Shown here in pieces: positions 59,046 to 64,000 of a DNA stretch of 64,000 bases; position 1 is the stretch's first letter, and every line of letters starts with the position of its first letter. This DNA comes from Pedobacter paludis. Its GTDB lineage: Bacteria; Bacteroidota; Bacteroidia; Sphingobacteriales; Sphingobacteriaceae. The notes under the pieces are model-generated. The model worked only from the letters and a program-made list of their open reading frames with translations, was not told the origin of the DNA and ran no database searches. The translations under genes were made by a program, and so were the position numbers. Location: NCBI RefSeq assembly GCF_003173575.1, contig NZ_QGNY01000003.1, positions 310,001-374,000 on the forward strand, in the 5' to 3' direction.

Positions 59046-62000
59046 TTAAAAACCAACATTTATCCCTGCAAAGAAAGTTCTTGCCTGTGGATAGAAACCA
59101 CGATCGACCCCATAACTTCCACCACCAATTTCTGGATCGTAGCCTGTATATTTTGTAAAGGTTACCAAGTTGTTGGCCATTACATAAAATCTTACTTTAT
59201 CCAAACCAGCTTTCTTGATTAGGTTTTTTGGAAGAGAATATCCAACCTGTAAAGTTTTGATTCTGAAATAAGATCCACTTTCTAAAAACAGACTAGAAAC
59301 CCGACTGTAGTTTTGGTTGGTATCATCTAAAGTTACCCTCGGGATGGTATTACTTGTTCCTTCGCCAGTCCATCTATTTAAAATTGAAGTGGTATAATTT
59401 GCAGTTGGCAAATCGAATCGTCTTAATGCGTTAAAGATTTGGTTACCTGCAACACCTTGTCCTAATACAACTAAATCAAACCCTTTGTAGGCCAAATTAA
59501 AAGTCATACCGTAGGTAAAATCAGGAGTTGGATTACCGATGATTTCTCTATCATCATTGTTAATCTGACCATCTCCATTTAAATCAACGAACTTAATATC
59601 ACCCGGCTTAGCATTTGGTTGAATTAACGTTCCACCAGCATTTTTATAGTTGTTAATTTGCGACTGATTCTGGAATAAACCATCACTTCTGTAACCATAA
59701 AACGATCCGATTGCATAACCAACTTTAGTACGTGTAATTTCTAAAGATTGAGGCGTAACGGTTTGTCCACCTAAGTATTCTTTATCATCACCTAAGAAAT
59801 CGATATTATTTTTAACAAAGGCACCGTTTGCATTCACTTTTAAAGAGAATTCTCCGAACCTTTTGCTATAACCCAATTCCAATTCGAAACCTCTGTTTGA
59901 TAAATCGGCAATGTTACCAATTGGGCCAGCATTACCCACATAACCTGGAACAGCGATTTGCAACAACATACCTGTTGTTTTTTTCTTGTACCAATCTGCA
60001 GTTAAGGTAAAGTTGCCGAAAAGGTTCATGTCTACACCAATATCAGTTGATGAAGTTTGCTCCCATTTCAAATCTGGATTTGATAAGGCATCAGGGCTTA
60101 CACCATTATTTAAACCTGCAGAAGTACCTAACGTGTAGTTTCTGCCACCGCTTACGGTTGATAAATACCTGAAATCTCCAATATTATCATTACCTACAAC
60201 ACCATAAGAGCCTCTAAATTTAACGAAGGTTACATAATCGTTTTTAGGGAAGAAATCTTCTCTACTGGCTACCCAACCAACTGATCCTGAAGGGAAATAA
60301 CCAAATTTGTTATTCGGGCCGAAGCGGGAAGAACCATCTCTACGAACAATACCTGTGAATAGATATTTCTCATCGTAGTTATAGGTTAAACGGGCAAAGG
60401 CCGAGTTTAAGGTGTTTAAATATTCACCACCATAAAACACATCGTTCGCTCTAGAAACCGGAAACTGTAATGAAGCATCTTTAATGTTGTTAACCGGAAT
60501 TCCTTCTTTGGTTCCACCTTGGGTTTCGCCTCTATTTTTTTGGAAAGAATAACCAATTAATCCGGTGAAATTATGTTTAGCAATTTGCTTGTTATAGCTA
60601 ATGGTGTTTTCTAAAGAATAAAACAAACCCCTATTCGAATTTCTATTATAAGAAGTTATAGTAGTTTGATTAATAGAATTTAAGTAGAAGATTGGTGTGA
60701 AACCTTCACTGCCCCAAAAGGCTAAATCTACACCACCCTGCGATCTTACTTTTAATCCTTTGATAATTTCTGCCTCAACAAAAGCATTTGCAACTACTTT
60801 ATCAGACCAACCGTTTCCTTGTGCAACTTGTAACGCTGCAACCGGATTTAAGATTTCTGATTGCGCATATGGGGAAATTCCGTACGGAAAACCAGCTTCG
60901 TTTCTTACAACTGGATTGCCAATATAAGGTGCAGCGCCATATTTTGCCGGATCGGTTTCTACAATTGGCGTAATCGGATCAATATTGATTGCTCTGTTTA
61001 AAGGCGAACCATATTCGGTATTGGTGCCAACACCTACAGAATTTGTACGGGTATAACCAATGGTTTGACCGAATTTGATTGCTTTGGTTAATTGATGTTC
61101 AGAGTTAAAACGAGCAGTAAATCTTTTGTATTGAGAATTACTCGTTGCCACAATTCCATCCTGATCAAAATAACCGAAAGAACTGTAGTACGTAGATTTT
61201 TCGTTTCCGCCACTAATGCTTAACTCGTGGTTTTGAATTCTTGCATCATTGTTAAATACTGCAGCCTGCCAATCTGTTCCTACTCCGTATTGCGACGGAT
61301 TTGGAAATCTTGGAGTTGTTAAGCCGGGAGTTTTAGCATATTCTGCCTCATTGTAAATGGTAGCATATTGCGTTGCATTTAATAAATCCAGCTTTCTAGA
61401 AGGTGCTTGTGTACCTAAATAAGTGTTGTAGTTTACACTCATTCTACCATTCTTATTTCCTTTTTTGGTGGTAATGATGATTACGCCATTTGCTGCTCTT
61501 GCACCGTAAATAGCGCCAGATGCCGCATCTTTTAAAACCTCGATCGATTCGATATCTGCTTGATTTAAATAATCGATACCGCCTCCAACTTGCACACCAT
61601 CAACAATATACAAAGCCTCGCTATTGTTAATTGAAGTAGTACCACGAATACGCAAAGTTGCGCCTTCTCCTGGCTGACCAGAGGATGTTGTGATGGTTAA
61701 ACCCGAGGTACGGCCCTGTAAAGATTGCTCGATACGTACAACTGGCATATTTTCTAGATCGGTTGCCTTAACCTGAGAAATAGCGCCAGTTACCACGCTT
61801 TTCTTTTGTGTACCGTAACCAATAACCACGGCATCGGCAAGTAAACCTGCTTGTGGTGCCAATTGTATTGTTAATTCACCAGAAGAAGGTGCTTTAACTT
61901 CTTTATTCTCATATCCGATAAATGAAACCACAAGTGTGGCATTATCTTCAACGGTTTTTAAAACGAAAATACCATTGGCATCGGTTACCGCACCTTGGTT

Positions 62001-62465
62001 AGATCCTTTTACTTTTACGCTGGCACCAATCATTGGTGCGCCGTTTTCATCAACCACTTTTCCGCGGATATCTATATAAGCACGAAGCAATAAAGGAGAA
62101 CCATCCAGAGATTTTCGGTGTATGATGATCGTATTGTTTTTTATAGTATAACCCAGAGGCTGTTCGCTAAAAATCTGTCTTAGCGCCTCTTTAATGTCTG
62201 TATTTTTAATGTCGATAGTTACCGGTTTAGCTTCTTTTAAAAGTTCGGTATTGTATAAAAAGCTGTAGCCAATGCTCTTGTTTAACTTGCGAAAAACTTT
62301 GAGTAAGGCAGTGTTCTTTTCTGAAAGCGTTACGTTTTGTGCTCGTGCTCCGTAACTGATTTGAAGAAAGGTGGTGATTAATAAGACAAAAGTCAATTTC
62401 ATAATCAACAAAAATTTAAACAGGCGACCCTTAGGTTGGGGCAACCATTCAGTATAAAAATTCAT
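59046..62465 (-). CDS. SusC/RagA family TonB-dependent receptor with STN domain
   Basis: 1139 residues. N-terminus MNFYTEWLPQPKGRLF to about residue 40 is a long signal region. Then an STN (secretin/TonB N-terminal) domain 45-130, a carboxypeptidase-D-like regulatory domain (VDENGAPMIGASVKVKGSNQG), plug with GYGTQKKSVVTGAISQVKATDLE and ALYIVDGVQVGGGIDYLNQADIESIEVLKDA, and the 22-strand barrel ending RTFFAGINVGF. The STN domain contacts FecR to signal substrate, so this is a transport and sensing receptor. Import is energised by TonB. Confidence 0.96.
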   Translation of the reverse strand: MNFYTEWLPQPKGRLFKFLLIMKLTFVLLITTFLQISYGARAQNVTLSEKNTALLKVFRKLNKSIGYSFLYNTELLKEAKPVTIDIKNTDIKEALRQIFSEQPLGYTIKNNTIIIHRKSLDGSPLLLRAYIDIRGKVVDENGAPMIGASVKVKGSNQGAVTDANGIFVLKTVEDNATLVVSFIGYENKEVKAPSSGELTIQLAPQAGLLADAVVIGYGTQKKSVVTGAISQVKATDLENMPVVRIEQSLQGRTSGLTITTSSGQPGEGATLRIRGTTSINNSEALYIVDGVQVGGGIDYLNQADIESIEVLKDAASGAIYGARAANGVIIITTKKGNKNGRMSVNYNTYLGTQAPSRKLDLLNATQYATIYNEAEYAKTPGLTTPRFPNPSQYGVGTDWQAAVFNNDARIQNHELSISGGNEKSTYYSSFGYFDQDGIVATSNSQYKRFTARFNSEHQLTKAIKFGQTIGYTRTNSVGVGTNTEYGSPLNRAINIDPITPIVETDPAKYGAAPYIGNPVVRNEAGFPYGISPYAQSEILNPVAALQVAQGNGWSDKVVANAFVEAEIIKGLKVRSQGGVDLAFWGSEGFTPIFYLNSINQTTITSYNRNSNRGLFYSLENTISYNKQIAKHNFTGLIGYSFQKNRGETQGGTKEGIPVNNIKDASLQFPVSRANDVFYGGEYLNTLNSAFARLTYNYDEKYLFTGIVRRDGSSRFGPNNKFGYFPSGSVGWVASREDFFPKNDYVTFVKFRGSYGVVGNDNIGDFRYLSTVSGGRNYTLGTSAGLNNGVSPDALSNPDLKWEQTSSTDIGVDMNLFGNFTLTADWYKKKTTGMLLQIAVPGYVGNAGPIGNIADLSNRGFELELGYSKRFGEFSLKVNANGAFVKNNIDFLGDDKEYLGGQTVTPQSLEITRTKVGYAIGSFYGYRSDGLFQNQSQINNYKNAGGTLIQPNAKPGDIKFVDLNGDGQINNDDREIIGNPTPDFTYGMTFNLAYKGFDLVVLGQGVAGNQIFNALRRFDLPTANYTTSILNRWTGEGTSNTIPRVTLDDTNQNYSRVSSLFLESGSYFRIKTLQVGYSLPKNLIKKAGLDKVRFYVMANNLVTFTKYTGYDPEIGGGSYGVDRGFYPQARTFFAGINVGF

Positions 62466-62537
62466 ATATTTGGTTATTAGGTTTAGAATAGTTGTATCTC
62501 ACAATTTTACGATTAGAATAAAGCCCTAAGTTTATGG

Positions 62538-62561
62538 TCGGGAGCGTTGCCGCGCTTCCGA
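62538..62561. promoter_or_regulatory. hairpin between fecR and susC
   Basis: TCGGGAGCG / CGCTTCCGA (62538-62546 and 62553-62561, one G-T pair) with TTGCCG loop lies in the 150-nt gap between the anti-sigma gene and susC. On the plus strand it is followed by TTTTTA. On the minus strand it could slow polymerase or help to separate fecR and susCD transcript levels. Confidence 0.4.
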
Positions 62562-62615
62562 TTTTTAGTTAAGCTCTATCCCAAAACATCATTTTTATGA
62601 TGAAGAAAGTATAGG

Positions 62616-63791
62616 TTACGGCATAACTAAAATCCTCCTTTCTTCAATTTTAAAATGAACATCGCCCGTAGTTTGTAAGGTTTCCAATACCTCGTTAACG
62701 CTGTTGAAACGAGAAATGCGACCTCCAAAAAGTTTATTTATTTTGTTTCCGCGGTATTCGATATCTACATTATACCAACGCGAAATTTTATTCATAATGG
62801 TTTCTAGGTTTTCATCATTAAAGCTGAAAAATCCGTCTTTCCATGTAACAGCTTCTTCCGCATCTACATCCTTAACCAAAATTAATGGCGATGAGGAACG
62901 GATAATCGATTGCTGGCCAGGTTTTAACAGATTTGAAGTTGAGGCACTCACATTTAAAATTCGGACACTTCCCTCAAGCAAGGTTGTTTTATTGGAAGGT
63001 TCATCTTGGTAAGCATTAATGTTAAAATGTGTTCCCAATACTTCAACCTCCTGGTTTCTGCCTTCGCCCAAATTGCTTTTAACTTTAAAAGGAACACGTT
63101 TGCCACTTCTGTTAAGTAATTTGGCTACTTCAAAATATGCTTCGCCCTTTAATTCAACCACTCTATTGCTCTGGTTAAAAACTGCAGGATATTTTAAAGA
63201 TGATTCTGCATTTAACCATACCTTTGTGCCATCTGGCAGATTAACTTGGTATTGACCACCTCGGGGCGTTTCTATCGTATTAAATAAATCTTTTGCTTTT
63301 GCACTCGAAGCTGAGGCAACAGTATAAATTAATTCGCCTTTATTGGTTTTGGTAATGTTGATTCCGGCCTGCTTCGCTATAATTCCATTTGTTGCATCTG
63401 TTAAAGAAATTTTAGAACCATCGGCCAAGGTTAGTGTGGCCTTATTGCCTCCAGGTTTAATTGTTTTAGTTGTAGTTTTACTAAAATCTTGTTCTGCCGG
63501 AATTTGCTTTTTAATTTGGTTATTGATAACAAAACCGATGAAGAATAATACTACCGCAGCTGAGGCAATTTTTACCCACAAAACATATTTATTACCGGTT
63601 TTAAATTCAGTTTGTTCTTCTATTGCATTCCAGATTTGGTTTTTGGCCTCAATTAAATCTGTATGATTTAATTCAGATTTTTTGGCTGAAAGCTCAGCTA
63701 GATGCCACGACTCTACCAAAGCCTTTTCTTGCTCGGTACACAGTCCGTCCCTGTATTTTTGTAAAAGTTTTTCAACTTCTGCTTTATTCAT
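62616..63791 (-). CDS. FecR family anti-sigma factor (DUF4974)
   Basis: 391 residues from ATG (GTG just upstream is also in frame). N-terminal cytoplasmic anti-sigma segment (KYRDGLCTEQEKALVESWHLAEL), TM at about 68-92 (WVKIASAAVVLFFIGFVI), a periplasmic FecR domain (TIETPRGGQYQVNLPDGTKVWLNAESSLKYP, in parts), and C-terminal DUF4974 (FFSFNDENLETIMNKISRWYNVDIEY). It relays the signal from SusC's STN domain to an ECF sigma factor, which should lie beyond 64000 on the minus strand. Regulates the PUL. Confidence 0.93.
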   Translation of the reverse strand: MNKAEVEKLLQKYRDGLCTEQEKALVESWHLAELSAKKSELNHTDLIEAKNQIWNAIEEQTEFKTGNKYVLWVKIASAAVVLFFIGFVINNQIKKQIPAEQDFSKTTTKTIKPGGNKATLTLADGSKISLTDATNGIIAKQAGINITKTNKGELIYTVASASSAKAKDLFNTIETPRGGQYQVNLPDGTKVWLNAESSLKYPAVFNQSNRVVELKGEAYFEVAKLLNRSGKRVPFKVKSNLGEGRNQEVEVLGTHFNINAYQDEPSNKTTLLEGSVRILNVSASTSNLLKPGQQSIIRSSSPLILVKDVDAEEAVTWKDGFFSFNDENLETIMNKISRWYNVDIEYRGNKINKLFGGRISRFNSVNEVLETLQTTGDVHFKIEERRILVMP

Positions 63792-63875
63792 CACTACAAT
63801 ATATTTGGCTAATTAAATACATGTAGGTTAAGCAAAGCTTAGGTAGTAGATGGAATGAAAATATTTTTATTTATT

Positions 63876-63923
63876 GACTTGCGAAGTTTTAAGGGGTTGC
63901 GTGTTGGGAAAACTTCGCAAGTC
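63876..63923. repeat. 15-bp inverted repeat upstream of fecR
   Basis: GACTTGCGAAGTTTT (63876-63890) and AAAACTTCGCAAGTC (63909-63923) are perfect reverse complements with an 18-nt loop GGGGTTGCGTG-like. No T-run follows on either strand close by. It could be a dispersed repeat or a regulator site between the PUL sigma and anti-sigma genes. Worn text with CTCGCGAAGTTTCGAAGG at about 54725 looks distantly similar. Confidence 0.5.
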
Positions 63924-64000
63924 TTTGGATCAATAAATTAAGAATTAGTAAAACAAAACCTGTTTTTCATTTTAATGTTTGTTCCCGCCACATGCTCATA

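Overview
This is a chromosomal window from a Bacteroidota bacterium, most likely family Sphingobacteriaceae and Pedobacter-like. The evidence is a SusC/SusD pair with a FecR anti-sigma factor and an STN-domain SusC, a GldB lipoprotein, a type B (CHU_C) type IX secretion signal, many lipoproteins whose signal peptides end in SC or GC, AT-rich intergenic DNA, and repeated Bacteroidota -7 promoter boxes (TAnnTTTG) with no purine-rich Shine-Dalgarno sites. I see no rRNA, tRNA, prophage, transposase or CRISPR array. The genus is inferred from protein style, not from a search. Layout: 1-167 holds the start of an MFS transporter cut by the window edge. 0.6-4.3 kb has dihydrolipoamide dehydrogenase and two exported proteins on the minus strand. 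4.5-10.3 kb has a CocE-type hydrolase, an M1 metallopeptidase, an AI-2E family membrane protein and a DUF2807 adhesin-like protein. 10.3-16.8 kb has small unknown genes, a GT87-like membrane protein, a DinB-like protein, an alpha/beta hydrolase and a LytTR response regulator with its LytS-type kinase. 17-23.2 kb has two outer-membrane proteins, FabV enoyl-ACP reductase, a GNAT enzyme, a cold-shock protein with a charged N-terminal extension, and a SIMPL protein. 23.2-31.3 kb is housekeeping: serS and rsmI diverge, followed by a PH/SHOCT protein and the lipoprotein maturation pair lnt-lspA, then OsmC, a LuxR-type regulator and nadE. 31.3-38 kb has a PorT-like barrel, gldB, a patatin, comB, gcvT, a glycosyltransferase and rnhB. 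38-46.2 kb has a three-gene envelope operon (flippase-like membrane protein, GT2, OppC-type permease), ruvC, DUF4349, an AlkB-like dioxygenase and a GNAT enzyme. 46.3-54.6 kb has a beta-helix lipoprotein, an NHL-repeat T9SS cargo protein, an AraC regulator, an SDR with an HxlR regulator and two very lysine-rich proteins. 55.1-63.8 kb is a polysaccharide utilisation locus: FecR, SusC, SusD, a PKD surface lipoprotein and a GH16 beta-glucanase, all on the minus strand. How the genes work together: Lnt and LspA mature lipoproteins such as SusD, the PKD lipoprotein, GH16, GldB and the beta-helix protein. The PUL would bind and cut a beta-1,3/1,4-glucan at the surface, import oligosaccharides through SusC, and be switched on through FecR and a sigma factor expected just beyond position 64000. 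The HxlR regulator probably controls itself and the neighbouring SDR. The most unusual signals are non-coding. One is a five-unit array at 51.6-52.2 kb in which every ~120-bp unit is a string of four small palindromes. Another is a three-copy element with an invariant 18-nt box followed by a hairpin and T-run whose stem sequence differs while its pairing is kept (16.9, 54.6 and 54.9 kb). A third is a set of genes whose perfect -7 box lies only 5-7 nt before the ATG, suggesting leaderless mRNAs. A nested TATCC/GGATA operator array in front of the HxlR gene has a matching half-site at the SDR promoter.
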